Part shown: piece after piece, positions 1 through 9,316 of the stretch
Position numbering within the stretch: position 1 is the first letter of the stretch
How the letters are laid out: each line of letters begins with the position of its first letter
Source: Planctomicrobium piriforme
GTDB lineage: Bacteria > Planctomycetota > Planctomycetia > Planctomycetales > Planctomycetaceae
DNA length: 64,000 nt
NCBI RefSeq assembly: GCF_900113665.1
Contig: NZ_FOQD01000020.1
Coordinates: forward strand, 76,681-140,680
Reading direction: 5' to 3'
Notes under the pieces: model-generated
Told to the model about the DNA's origin: nothing
What the model saw: only the letters and a program-made list of their open reading frames with translations
Databases searched by the model: none
Translations under genes and position numbers: made by a program

Positions 1-395
1 CTGACCTTTAAGGCATTCTTCCTTGACCCACCCGACGCCCAAAGTGCATTGGTTGTTTTGGTTGCTCCTTTTTATCAATTACTTGCGTCTTCTCCATTTC
101 TATTGACTGCTTCACTTTTGAAGAAAGACACAGAGCGTCACTGAAAGCGGACTGCGCACGGCAGTTGGGTTGGATGGGAACATTCAATTGCTTTGTGGAA
201 GCTTGAATTCCTACAACATCAAACGGGAGATCGGAATGGTGTTGAACAAGCACCGGCTAATTGTCCATTTGGTTTTTGATGGCTTTTCCGTCAGCTTCTT
301 CGAGTCCAGAAGTTCCGACGATAAACCCCCGGCCAGAAATCCTGGACGAGGGCTGCTGTCCTGATTGAAAGTGCAGGCGTCCAAAGGGCCGCTAG

Positions 396-1004
396 TTACC
401 GATTCAGACGATTTTCGATACGCTGTTCCTGCCGCTCAAGACGGCGTTCTGTGCTCGGCCGAGTCGAATATTGCTGATAGTACGTCGAGTTTCGCTGGGC
501 CCAAGTTGGGTCAACTCCACGGACTGTCCACTGCTGCTGAGTGAACACCGGGGCCTGTCGGAACTGCGCCGCAGGGACGGTGGTGGTCACCGTAGGTCCA
601 TTAGCAGATTCGTTGTACTGCGTATTCAGCACGGTCGGAGGAACTGCGAAGTAGGAATCCGCTTGGCTTTGGTTGCTCACCAACAGATATTGGATGCTCT
701 GATTGTTGAGATCGAGGACGATGTCGGAAATCTTGCCAAGATCCTGTCCGTTCTGATCCTGCAATGACATGCCAATCAGCGACGTGGCTCTCACTTGCGA
801 CGTGTCGACATTCCCGGCGACTTTATTCGCGTGTACGTCAATGCCAGGAGCCTGTGCAGGCTGTGCCGGATTCTGGTTCGCTGCGGGGGGCGATTGTGGG
901 TGGTTATTCGGTTCGACTTGAACCTTCAACTGTGCCGAAGCCGGCGTCTGCAGTGCCAACGCCAATGCGCCTGTGGCAAGCCCAATTCTCCATTTCATCT
1001 TCAT
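396..1004 (-). CDS. Secreted PRC-barrel domain protein
   Basis: The protein is about 202 residues. It starts with a signal peptide (MKMKWRIGLATGALALAL, then a TPASAQ cleavage site), followed by a Pro/Asn/Gln-rich linker. A PRC-barrel-like domain follows at about residues 75-140, with GMSLQDQNGQDLGKISDIVL and a YLLVSNQ strand. The C-terminal tail is Arg/Gln-rich and may be a coiled coil (RLERQEQRIENRL). PRC barrels are small beta-barrel interaction modules; the partner is unknown here. The start at 1004 is preferred over upstream ATGs because GAGGAGAG lies just before it and the signal peptide then begins at residue 1. It is monocistronic, and a 16-bp palindrome lies upstream at 1192. Confidence 0.85.
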   Translation of the reverse strand: MKMKWRIGLATGALALALQTPASAQLKVQVEPNNHPQSPPAANQNPAQPAQAPGIDVHANKVAGNVDTSQVRATSLIGMSLQDQNGQDLGKISDIVLDLNNQSIQYLLVSNQSQADSYFAVPPTVLNTQYNESANGPTVTTTVPAAQFRQAPVFTQQQWTVRGVDPTWAQRNSTYYQQYSTRPSTERRLERQEQRIENRLNR

Positions 1005-1191
1005 CGGTGCTCTCCTCAGTAGGTATGCCCTTGAATACGACCTCCGCACCATGCGACGGTCACACCCAAGATCAATCTGAACTAACAAGGCAGATTGATG
1101 AGCGACGAGGCAAAGCGGATGCCAAGTTACGTTCAATGACGAACTGACTGAGGAAACCGCAAAAGCTTTGGAAAGACTTGGAAAATGTTTT

Positions 1192-1207
1192 CGACGAACG
1201 TTCGTCG
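1192..1207. repeat. Perfect 16-bp palindrome upstream of the PRC-barrel gene
   Basis: CGACGAACGTTCGTCG reads the same on both strands. It lies about 190 bp upstream of the PRC-barrel start, in a stretch with no gene. An operator for a dimeric regulator is one possibility; no regulator gene is adjacent. Confidence 0.5.
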
Positions 1208-1290
1208 CGACGGCTCAGAAAGCAGAGAAAAAAACATCTCACGCGAACATTGAAGGGGTCGTCAGATAGAACCCCATAGTACGGTATGCC

Positions 1291-1545
1291 TCACCTTGGG
1301 ACGGATGTCGCTGCACCTAAGAATGAGTTCTCGATGCCTGCCACAATCAGCCTTAGTTCCATTGCCAATGGGCTCGATTCGCCGGGCTGGCTTGATCGTT
1401 CCAGAACCGCAGGCGGGATCTTGCGAATACACTTTCCTTGCGGAAGCTCCAGTGTCAACTTGAAGGCGCTCAGCATGGGATCGTACTCAAGCATCACCTT
1501 CCACTCGGGATGACACTTCAAGATCGTGGCGACTGCGGCATCCAT
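1291..1545 (-). CDS. Orphan small protein, paralogue of 62689-62952
   Basis: The product is about 84 residues, starting MDAAVATILKCHPEWK, with no recognised domain. A second copy at 62689-62952 (minus) aligns over its full length: CHPEWKV/SHPEWKV, LEYDP, FKLTLE, PQGKCIRKIP, VLERSS, PGESS, LAMELRL and AGIENSF/AGLENSF. This conservation and a good ribosome site (AGGAAGAG before ATG) argue that both are real genes. The shared GKCIRKIP and the pattern of alternating hydrophobic strands suggest a small beta-rich fold. Function is unknown. Reading in frame upstream gives a short segment interrupted by a TGA, so an older, longer N-terminus may have been lost. Confidence 0.6.
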   Translation of the reverse strand: MDAAVATILKCHPEWKVMLEYDPMLSAFKLTLELPQGKCIRKIPPAVLERSSQPGESSPLAMELRLIVAGIENSFLGAATSVPR

Positions 1546-1704
1546 CAATCTCTTCCTGCTGGGATCTTTTCGACAGTGCTCGACAAGTGGATGCCCAACA
1601 ATCGGGACATGCCCTAGTCAGGCACAGGAAGACTCCGCAACCACTCTGACTTTCAAGCCAACCATTGCTCAATTCCTGTCAACCAATGGTTTGTTAGTCC
1701 GCAG

Positions 1705-1772
1705 TGTGTTGTTGGTCCCCTCCAAAAAGAACGTGGCGCTCAATCGGTAGGCGTCGTGTCAACAACACAGGG
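1705..1772. repeat. Inverted pair of the TGTGTTGTTG motif
   Basis: TGTGTTGTTG at 1705-1714 and its exact reverse complement CAACAACACA at 1760-1769 flank 45 bp. The same motif recurs at 3283, 3359, 16451, 38133, 38220, 40807, 41920 and 60852, always outside genes. Role unknown; stem-loop, promoter element or small repeat termini are all possible. Confidence 0.6.
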
Positions 1773-1805
1773 ACATTGCGTGCTCCTCCCTGCTGAACAC
1801 AAATG

Positions 1806-1841
1806 AGAAAAGCCCGAGGGAACGGATGGTTCTCCCGAGCT
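1806..1841 (-). terminator. Terminator of the DUF1559 gene
   Basis: On the minus strand AGCTCGGGAGAAC pairs with GTTCCCTCGGGCT (with G-U pairs), followed by TTTTC. Nearly the same hairpin follows the DUF1559 gene at 39731-40710. Confidence 0.75.
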
Positions 1842-1864
1842 TTCGCAGTAGGCAACGTTGCGGT

Positions 1865-2830
1865 CTAGAACTCGCCGACGATTTCGCCATTGCGGCAGGT
1901 CATGAGGGCGCGATACACGCTCAGGCCGGTGTTCTCACCGAGGAACCGGACAGCGCCATCGGCCATGGCCATGTGAATCCCGCCTTCGTGAGCACTGCCG
2001 GCGACCCAATCCTGTCCCCATGTCGCGGTGGAACCGTTAATGAGATACGTCGGATTGCCGCCGACATTCTGAACATCCATCTGTTCAGCGCCTGGGTTCC
2101 AGGTGGCGCTAGCCGTCGATGTCCGGCAACCGATCCAGAGGCCGCCTTGCAGGTTGCAAGGGCTGCCGCCGCAGTTCCCGGCAGTGCCGGTTTCGGTCCG
2201 GGTGGTTCGCTCGGAGATGAAAATGGTGTTGCTCATGCCGTCGAGAAAGTCGGAGACTTTGCGACTGACGTTTCGCTGGAAGGCACCATCCGTCGCGCCA
2301 GCTGCTCCCACGGCGTCGGTTCCAGCAGCAGCAAGATAGTTCGATTTCCCGAAGTTGCTCTTCTTCGAATTCAGACCGCCTGAGGGATCGGAGGGGCAGA
2401 TGAACGCTGCCAGCACCTGTACGGCGGATGGGACCGAGGTGGCAGTTGTATTACTGGGAGTCCCAGTGTTCGTGTAATCCTGCCAATTGCGAGTAAAATT
2501 GGCAGTTTCCGTGCCGATTCTGTTGTACAGGCCAGCCTGATCGACATAGGGGAGAATCATAGTTCCCCAGGCCAGGCCGTTCATGTTGGCGACGCTGGAG
2601 ATCGTCTGGCTGGAGTCGCCGTCGAAAAAGCTTGGCGGGAAGCAGTTGAGGGCGTCGTGATAGTTGTGGAGAGCCAACCCAATCTGCTTCAGGTTGTTCT
2701 TGCACTGGCTGCGGCGAGCGGCTTCGCGGGCCTGTTGTACGGCTGGCAGAAGTAGCGCAATCAGAATGGCGATGATCGCAATCACGACCAGAAGTTCGAT
2801 CAGAGTAAAGGCTCGACGAGAAATTCGCAT
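1865..2830 (-). CDS. DUF1559 domain protein with prepilin-like N-terminus
   Basis: This is a 321-residue planctomycete DUF1559 (SBP_bac_10) protein. The N-terminus MRISRRAFTLIELLVVIAII is a type IV prepilin-type leader and hydrophobic helix, followed by the conserved QQAREAARRSQCKNNLKQ block. The C-terminus shows HEGGIHMAMADGAVRFLGEN, the usual H-x-G-G...DG-x-V-R-F signature, and it ends EIVGEF. The start at 2830 puts the leader at residue 1 and has a GGAGCG ribosome site; an ATG 78 bp further upstream would add an unrelated basic peptide. Such proteins are thought to be pseudopilin-like, exported and possibly cell-surface. It is monocistronic with its own terminator. Paralogues lie at 39731 and 49336. 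Confidence 0.92.
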   Translation of the reverse strand: MRISRRAFTLIELLVVIAIIAILIALLLPAVQQAREAARRSQCKNNLKQIGLALHNYHDALNCFPPSFFDGDSSQTISSVANMNGLAWGTMILPYVDQAGLYNRIGTETANFTRNWQDYTNTGTPSNTTATSVPSAVQVLAAFICPSDPSGGLNSKKSNFGKSNYLAAAGTDAVGAAGATDGAFQRNVSRKVSDFLDGMSNTIFISERTTRTETGTAGNCGGSPCNLQGGLWIGCRTSTASATWNPGAEQMDVQNVGGNPTYLINGSTATWGQDWVAGSAHEGGIHMAMADGAVRFLGENTGLSVYRALMTCRNGEIVGEF

Positions 2831-3663
2831 TGGACGCTCCAAGATCAGAAAATGACGGCGAACACATCGGAAAAGCATGTGTCGATGGGATTTTCTGAAT
2901 CTACGCATCCTCGGATCGCTGTCAATGTATCGGTAACATTTTATGTCAATTGGCGACTGCTTTAGGGGAATTTCCTAGAACTGAACTCTTGAAACAACTG
3001 CGGGACCGATGAGTGGGCCTCATTTCAAGAGACTCGGATCGCCCGGCAGACATCGGGGCAAAAAAAGTTGCGTTGTGATGAGCCTGACGCCGCAGGGCAC
3101 GAAAGACTCGCCTGATTGATTTGGATCAAGGCAAAAGGACATGCCTCCCTGACACAGCCAAAAAGAAAACTCCCCGATGACAGGCTGCGGGCAGGCGACC
3201 TGTGGGGGAGCACCAGAAACAATCTGGCTCACCACCATAGGCCGAGAATTTGGGATGGCAAATTGAAATCGGGAATGACACTCCTGTGTTGTTGGAGTTG
3301 AAGGCTCACTGGCCGCATGCAAGACCTGCTTGGTTTCTGAGATCATTTGGGATCTTGGCCAACAACACAGGAGCAATTCAATGGTCAAGGTGGGCAGATC
3401 AGGTTTATCTCAGGACAGACCTAAAATGAGAGCATTTCGCGTCCTGGATCTCGACGGGGAATTGGGGATGAGAACCTGTATTCAATCATTTAACAACAGA
3501 GGGACATGGCACAGGAATTCGGAAACTTGCTCGGTCTAAGAGCGTCTTCTGCTTCAGATCAGATATGCTGTGCTGGACATTTGGTCTGCTTGCCCGCGAA
3601 GAGACGAAGGCTGCAACGTTTTACAAAAGTTCACATGGGCTCATGTGCAGTTCTCGAAAAACT
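2831..3663. other. Intergenic region with a perfect 15-bp inverted repeat
   Basis: I see no convincing gene here. CTCCTGTGTTGTTGG at 3281-3295 and its exact reverse complement at 3359-3373 enclose 63 bp; both arms contain the recurrent TGTGTTGTTG motif. A degenerate form (TAACAACAGAGGG) follows near 3491. Confidence 0.6.
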
Positions 3664-3918
3664 TCCCCGGGTGAGCTGACGAAGATCTTTGATCCCCTGG
3701 TGCGCGGTTCGAGTGCCGCTTCTCCGACTGCAAATCGTCCTGGAAGCGTCGGACTGGGCTTATACATTGCCCGCGCCATCGCCGAGTCGCACGGCGGAAC
3801 GATTCAGGTGACTTCATCGAAGGAAGCCGGCACGGCGTTTACCGTGCGTCTCCCGAGGGAGTTTGTCGTCCATTCGGGGCAACCGATTTTGGACGAGGCA
3901 CATTTGGAAACAATGTGA
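3664..3918 (+). pseudogene. C-terminal fragment of a sensor histidine kinase (duplicate of 14548-14801)
   Basis: The fragment encodes about the last 85 residues of a HATPase domain: PGELTKIFDPL, RGSSA, NRPGSVGLGLYIARAIAE, SHGGTIQV and TAFTVRLPREF, ending LETM. It matches the end of the kinase at 13617-14801 almost residue for residue, and the nucleotide match continues past the stop (TGACTAGAGC). The His-box and N-terminal ATP-binding residues are absent, so it cannot act as a kinase. An open frame does begin upstream at 3565, but the first 33 residues do not match the kinase. It is best read as a partial segmental duplication of the 14.6-kb locus. Confidence 0.85.
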
Positions 3919-4105
3919 CTAGAGCGATGGAGCGTTGTATAAACGCTCAAAAGCTTGCCAGCCCGCCCGTTCGATTTCGATTTCCCAAGCCCTTGAAAAC
4001 CTTGCCCTCAATCTGTTTGATATTGTCCTGACACTGCTTCTTCTCCCTGCGTCGGCGACTTTTCCAACTCCTGGGATGGTCTTAACGCCCAAGGACACCC
4101 TGTCG

Positions 4106-5296
4106 ATGAATTTCCGCTCGCTGGAAGTTGTCCTTTTTTTCGTGATCGTCATCTCATGTTCTGGATGCGCGCCCGAAGTCGTGGCTGAAAAAGTCGAACC
4201 TCCTAAGGTCACGGTCCAGCATCCAGTGATGCGTGAAGTCGTCGACTACAAGGATTACAACGGAACGACCGCGGCCTGCGCGACCGTCGAGGTTCGATCG
4301 CGTGTGCGGGGCCATGTCGACAAGGTCGCTTTCGTCGACGGCCAGGACGTGAAAGAGGGGGACGTTCTTTTTGAACTCGATCCACGACCTTTCCAGCTTG
4401 CAATTGCAAGTGCAAAAGAGGAGTTGAAACTTGCGCAGGCACAGCAAGAAGGTGCGATCCACGATGAAGATCGCCAGAAGAGCCTGTTTGAAAAGAGCGC
4501 AGGCACCAAGAGTGATCTCGACAAGGCAATTGCCATGCGCAAGAGTTGGGATGCGCGGATCGAGATTGCCCGCGAGGAAATCAAAAGCAAAGAACTCGAT
4601 TTGGCATACTCCACCATCAAAGCTCCAATCGCCGGACTTGTGAGCCGCGCTTTGCTGACCCAAGGGAACCTCGTGAACGCCGGGGGGAGTGATCCGGTGA
4701 TGACGACGATCATCGCCATCGATCCCATCTATGTGTACTTCAACGTCGATGAGCGCACCCTCCTGGAGTATCGCGACCATCACCGTGCAGGGCAGCCGAA
4801 AGGAGCGACGCCAACGCCGATCAATGTCGCAAAGATCCCTTTTCAGTTCGGCCTGGAAACGGATGAGGGATATCCCAATGCAGGAGAGCTCGATTTCGCT
4901 GAGAATCGGATCGACTCCGCGACCGGCACAATCGAAGTTCGTGGCACCGCACCGAATGCAGACCGCAGGTATGTACCTGGATCCCGCCTTCGCGTTCGTG
5001 TGGCCATCAACGAGCCCTATCAGGCGACAATCGTGCCCGACACCGCGATTCTCAGCGATCAGGATCGGAAGTATCTCCTGTGCCTGAATCAGGAGAACGT
5101 GGTGATCCGCCGCGATGTGTCTCTGGGCAAACTTCTGGACGACGGCATGCGCGTGATTCGCACTCCGACCGGGTCGTCCGCGGCTTTGAATTCCTCCGAT
5201 TGGGTCATCGTCAACGGCCTGCAGCGCGCACGTGTGAACTATCCCGTGCAGCCCATGGACACAGAGGGAAAAGCCCTCGCCCAAGTTGCTCCTTGA
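4106..5296 (+). CDS. RND efflux periplasmic adaptor (membrane fusion protein)
   Basis: This is a 396-residue HlyD/AcrA-type adaptor that would bridge the inner-membrane pump at 5401 to an outer-membrane channel. The start MNFRSLEVVLFFVIVIS gives a signal sequence with a lipoprotein-type Cys at 18 (VISC) and a second Cys at 21. AAGGA lies about 10 nt upstream; the longer reading frame from 3935 has no such support. Visible parts are an N-terminal barrel-sandwich strand (VEVRSRVRGHVDKVAF, DGQDVKEGDVLFELD), a coiled-coil hairpin at about residues 90-155, then IKAPIAGLVSR and the beta-barrel region with AIDPIYVYFNVDE. It is 104 bp upstream of the pump and likely cotranscribed with it. Substrate is unknown. 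Confidence 0.92.
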   Translation: MNFRSLEVVLFFVIVISCSGCAPEVVAEKVEPPKVTVQHPVMREVVDYKDYNGTTAACATVEVRSRVRGHVDKVAFVDGQDVKEGDVLFELDPRPFQLAIASAKEELKLAQAQQEGAIHDEDRQKSLFEKSAGTKSDLDKAIAMRKSWDARIEIAREEIKSKELDLAYSTIKAPIAGLVSRALLTQGNLVNAGGSDPVMTTIIAIDPIYVYFNVDERTLLEYRDHHRAGQPKGATPTPINVAKIPFQFGLETDEGYPNAGELDFAENRIDSATGTIEVRGTAPNADRRYVPGSRLRVRVAINEPYQATIVPDTAILSDQDRKYLLCLNQENVVIRRDVSLGKLLDDGMRVIRTPTGSSAALNSSDWVIVNGLQRARVNYPVQPMDTEGKALAQVAP

Positions 5297-5400
5297 ATCC
5301 TGCTTGATTGCTGCAGTCGCGGCGTCGATTGTCGGCGCGCCGCTTGTGACGACCGAAGTCTCACGACACCGATTCCGACTGCGCTAGAGGGCTGTGACCG

Positions 5401-8400
5401 ATGCTTTCTCATTTCTTCATTGACCGGCCCATCTTTGCCACGGTCCTGTCGATCGTCATCGTCGTCGTTGGCGGAATCGCCTTGATCGGCCTGCCGATCG
5501 CTCAATATCCGGATGTGGCGCCGCCGACGGTCCAGGTCACAGCGACCTATCCGGGTGCGAATGCCGTGACTGTGGCAGAGACCGTCGCGACGCCGATTGA
5601 GCTGGAGATTAACGGCGTCGAACGGATGCTGTATATGAGTTCGAAGTCGACCAATGACGGGCAGATGATGCTCGACATCACCTTCGAGCTGGGGACCGAT
5701 CTCGATACGGCACAGGTTCTTGTCCAGAACCGCGTGGCTGTGGCTGAGGCGAAACTGCCCGAGGAGGTCAAACGCCTCGGGGTCACCACGAAAAAGAAAT
5801 CCCCGAGTATTTTGCTATGCGTGAACCTGATCTCTCCGGGGAATCAATACGACCAGCTGTACCTCAGTAATTTTGCGGCCCTCAACGTCAAAGACGAAAT
5901 TGCACGGATCGAGGGCGTAGGGGATGTTTCGTATCTGGGTCCCCGCGACTACAGCATGCGCGTCTGGCTGGATCCCAATAAACTGGCGTCACGCCAGATG
6001 ACCGCCGCGGAGGTGATGAAGGCGATTCAGGAACAGAACGTCCAGGTTGCGGCCGGACGACTGGGCGCGCCGCCAGTCGCGCCGGGATCGAACTTTGGGT
6101 TCCAGGTTCCCATCAACACCCAGGGACGTCTCTCCACGACGGCGGAGTTCGAGAAGATTGTCGTGCGTTCGGGCGAACGCGGGCAACTGGTCTATCTCCG
6201 CGATGTCGTTCGCGATTCCACCTATGGCGCAGCCGGTGAACAGCTGACCGCAGGGATCGAGCTGGGGGCAAAAAACTACGACGTCAACGCCTACCTTGAC
6301 GGCCAACCGAGTATCACTCTGGCTGCCTTTCAACTGCCTGGCTCGAATGCCCTGGAGACCTCGCATGCCATCCGCGCCAAGATGGAAGAACTGAAAACGG
6401 GATTTCCGGAAGGGATCGATTACCGCATTGAATACGACACGACGGTGTTCGTCGAAGAATCCATCAAGAGCGTGTATCACACGTTAATCGAAGCCATTGC
6501 TCTGGTCTTCATCGTCGTTCTCGTATTCCTCCAGAACTGGCGGGCGACTGTGATTCCGATGATCGCCGTGCCGGTCTCGCTGATCGGAACATTCGCAGTC
6601 ATGTCGCTGTTAGGCTTCTCGCTCAACAACCTGTCGCTCTTCGGTCTTGTGCTGGCGATCGGCATTGTCGTGGACGACGCCATCGTGGTCGTCGAAAACG
6701 TGGAGCGGCTCATGCTGCTGGGACTGTCTCCCCGCGATGCCACTCGGAAGGCGATGGAGGAAGTCACCGGTCCGGTCATTGCCATTGGCCTTGTGCTCTG
6801 CGCGGTGTTTGTGCCGACCGCTTTCATGGCCGGCATCAGCGGACAGTTCTACCGTCAATTTGCACTCACCATCGCAGCCTCGACGATCATTTCCGCCTTC
6901 AACTCGCTGACGCTAAGCCCGGCACTCTGTGCATTGCTGCTGAAGCCGCATGCCCACGGAGAGCACGCCCAGCGGCCCGATGCACTCCCTCGCCTGGGTC
7001 TGGTTGTGATCGGAGCGCTGCTGTCATTTCTCTTCCTGGCCGGCCCTGTGGCCCAGGCGATGGGGTATGACGTCGCCGCTCATGGGGCCGCTGCACATCA
7101 TCCGCCGCCAGGTTGGCTGATGCCCGCGGTTCTCGTTGTCGGCGGCATTCTGGGCTGGATTCTCGCCCCGCTTGTCAACCGCGCGCTGGCCGGCTTCTTT
7201 GTGCTGTTCAACAAGTTGTTTGACGTATCAACTGCTGTGTATGGGGGCCTCGTTAAGAATCTGCTGCAATTCAGTTTGGTTGTCTTGTTGATCTATGGCG
7301 GACTGATGGCTCTGACTGGCGTGGCGATCTTCCGCGTCCCAGTGGGATTCATACCCGAGCAGGACAAAGGCTATCTAATTGTCAATGTGCAGCTGCCAGA
7401 CGGCGCCAGCCTTGAACGTTCCGATGTCCTGATTCGAAAGCTCAGCGAGGTTGTCGGTCAAACAGAGGGAGTTGCGCATTCGCTCGACCTCTCGGGCTAC
7501 TCCATCCTGCTGGGGACAAACCTCAGCAATGCCGCCGGGATGTTCGTCATTCTGGATCCCTTTGAAGAACGCGCCGGTCATCCTGAACTGGGAGCCCCGG
7601 CGATTGCGAAGAAACTGCGGGCGGAGTTCTCGAAATTCCAAGAAGCACAAGTGAGCGTCTTCGGCGCTCCGCCAGTCGAAGGGCTCGGCAGCACTGGGGG
7701 CTTCAAGATGCAGGTTCAGGACCGCCGCAACGCGGGTCTCCGCGCGTTGCAGGGAGGTGTTCAGAACCTCGCTGAGCAAGGCATGTCACAGTATCCCGGC
7801 CAATTCGCCGGACTGTTCAGTTCGTTCAGCGTCTCTCAACCGCAAATCTTCCTGAAAATCGATCGTGAAAAGGCAAAGGCTGAAGGTGTTTCTTTAGACG
7901 ACATCCACCTCACGCTCCAGACATTTCTGGGAGGCAGCTATGTGAACGACTTCTCTTTCCAAAACCGCAGCTGGCAAGTGAATGTTCAGTCCGATCCCGC
8001 ATTCCGGATGACGGCCGATGACATCGGACGGTTGGAAGTTCGTAACGCCGCTGGAGGTCGAGTGCCGTTCGCGACGCTGATGACTATCAAAGATGTCACT
8101 GGGCCCGCCATCGTGAATCGCTATCAGCTGTATCCGTCTGCAGAACTGACGGGGGTTGCCCTCCCGGGAGTCAGTTCGGGGGTCGCTGTCCCGCTGATGG
8201 AGAATCTGGCCCGAGAGCAGTTGCCCAACACGCTCGGATTCCAGTGGACGGAATTGACGCTGCAGCAGATCCTGGCGTCAAAGGACTTGCTCACGAAGCT
8301 GGTGTTTCCCCTTGCGGTCGTATTTGTCTTTCTAGTTCTCGCGGCTCAGTATGAAAGCTGGACCCTCCCGGTGTCGATCATTCTGATCGTCCCAATGTGC

Positions 8401-8823
8401 ATCCTGGCCGCGCTCCTCGGCGTGGTGATTGCCAAGCTCGACAACAACGTTTTCGTCCAAATCGGACTGGTGGTGCTCGTTGGCCTTGCCGCCAAGAACG
8501 CGATTCTGATTGTGGAGTTTGCAAAACAGCTTCAGGATGAGGGACAGCCGCTGTTCGAAGCCACGGTGAAGGCCTGCAAGCTGCGCCTCCGACCGATCCT
8601 GATGACATCTCTCGCATTCATCCTGGGTGTTGTTCCGCTCGTCCTGGCGAAAGGGGCGGGCGCGGAGATGCGGGCGACCCTCGGCATCACGGTGTTTAGT
8701 GGAATGCTCGGAGTCACGATCTTCGGGGTGCTGTTTACCCCGGTTTTCTTCTTTGTGATTCGGCGATTCAGCGGCGAGAAATCCAGTCCGCCCGTTCCGA
8801 CTTCGTCGAGCGCTGATCATTGA
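5401..8823 (+). CDS. RND multidrug-type efflux pump, HAE-1 family (AcrB-like)
   Basis: This 1140-residue inner-membrane proton-driven pump begins MLSHFFIDRPIFATVLSI, as AcrB/MexB homologues do. TM4 contains the paired Asp proton relay (GIVVDDAIVVVENVE, D at about 425-426), followed by EVTGPVIAIGLVL. The second half shows GLVVLVGLAAKNAILIVEFA and the TSLAFILGVVPL motif. It is about 90 residues longer than typical members because residues about 512-600, after LSPALCALLLKP, hold a His/Pro-rich loop and extra hydrophobic segments. The partner adaptor is directly upstream. No TolC-like gene is nearby, so the channel is presumably encoded elsewhere. Substrates cannot be told from sequence; HAE-1 members export hydrophobic drugs and bile-salt-like compounds. 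Confidence 0.95.
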   Translation: MLSHFFIDRPIFATVLSIVIVVVGGIALIGLPIAQYPDVAPPTVQVTATYPGANAVTVAETVATPIELEINGVERMLYMSSKSTNDGQMMLDITFELGTDLDTAQVLVQNRVAVAEAKLPEEVKRLGVTTKKKSPSILLCVNLISPGNQYDQLYLSNFAALNVKDEIARIEGVGDVSYLGPRDYSMRVWLDPNKLASRQMTAAEVMKAIQEQNVQVAAGRLGAPPVAPGSNFGFQVPINTQGRLSTTAEFEKIVVRSGERGQLVYLRDVVRDSTYGAAGEQLTAGIELGAKNYDVNAYLDGQPSITLAAFQLPGSNALETSHAIRAKMEELKTGFPEGIDYRIEYDTTVFVEESIKSVYHTLIEAIALVFIVVLVFLQNWRATVIPMIAVPVSLIGTFAVMSLLGFSLNNLSLFGLVLAIGIVVDDAIVVVENVERLMLLGLSPRDATRKAMEEVTGPVIAIGLVLCAVFVPTAFMAGISGQFYRQFALTIAASTIISAFNSLTLSPALCALLLKPHAHGEHAQRPDALPRLGLVVIGALLSFLFLAGPVAQAMGYDVAAHGAAAHHPPPGWLMPAVLVVGGILGWILAPLVNRALAGFFVLFNKLFDVSTAVYGGLVKNLLQFSLVVLLIYGGLMALTGVAIFRVPVGFIPEQDKGYLIVNVQLPDGASLERSDVLIRKLSEVVGQTEGVAHSLDLSGYSILLGTNLSNAAGMFVILDPFEERAGHPELGAPAIAKKLRAEFSKFQEAQVSVFGAPPVEGLGSTGGFKMQVQDRRNAGLRALQGGVQNLAEQGMSQYPGQFAGLFSSFSVSQPQIFLKIDREKAKAEGVSLDDIHLTLQTFLGGSYVNDFSFQNRSWQVNVQSDPAFRMTADDIGRLEVRNAAGGRVPFATLMTIKDVTGPAIVNRYQLYPSAELTGVALPGVSSGVAVPLMENLAREQLPNTLGFQWTELTLQQILASKDLLTKLVFPLAVVFVFLVLAAQYESWTLPVSIILIVPMCILAALLGVVIAKLDNNVFVQIGLVVLVGLAAKNAILIVEFAKQLQDEGQPLFEATVKACKLRLRPILMTSLAFILGVVPLVLAKGAGAEMRATLGITVFSGMLGVTIFGVLFTPVFFFVIRRFSGEKSSPPVPTSSSADH

Positions 8824-9316
8824 CGTTTCGCTGACTTAAATGGTGACAATCAAATTGCCGTCTCTACGCATTCTTCTCCGCATTTGTGATGCCGACTGAT
8901 TTCGGTCCTCATGTAACTGACAGAGCTGATTGGATCCGAAGATGCGGTTGACCCCCAGATTCTGATTGTTGTGGGTGACGGCGATGGGTCCAAGTTGTGA
9001 CGTGCGAGCCACGCAGATGTCGTGAGCAAAACGGCTGCGAAATCCGACAGCCCGCGTGTACCGGTTGCGGAACCGAAATACATCTTTCGCTCCGAGACCG
9101 GCATGCGCCAGCATGAAAGACGCGACGGTGACCATAACCCGGAAAAAAATGTTGTGTCGGATTGAAATTCAACTGTTCGGAGAGAGAAGATGTGGCACGC
9201 GGATCAACTCCCAATTGTTTCAACAGCCTCCTTGATAGATTCGGATTGAAGCGGCAACATTGCAGCCAAAGTCACCGAACTAATTACCCCTTATTGACTT
9301 CGGCGAGGATCCAGTC
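8824..9316. other. Intergenic region without a recognisable gene
   Basis: Two overlapping minus-strand frames (8836-9135 and 8850-9104) are open, but neither matches anything I recognise or has a convincing ribosome site. I leave it unassigned. Confidence 0.4.

Noticed and set aside
1..395. Short minus-strand frame at 8-97 (MEKTQVIDKKEQPKQPMHF).
   Set aside because: Only 29 residues, no ribosome site and no known relative. The rest of 1-395 shows nothing either.
3427..3480. Frame RAFRVLDLDGELGMRTC resembling the start of a patatin-like phospholipase.
   Set aside because: Only about ten residues fit, the GGG of the oxyanion site is missing, and nothing follows.
4154..5284. 376-residue open frame antisense to the RND adaptor.
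   Set aside because: It is a shadow of a well-supported gene; no domain, signal or ribosome site.
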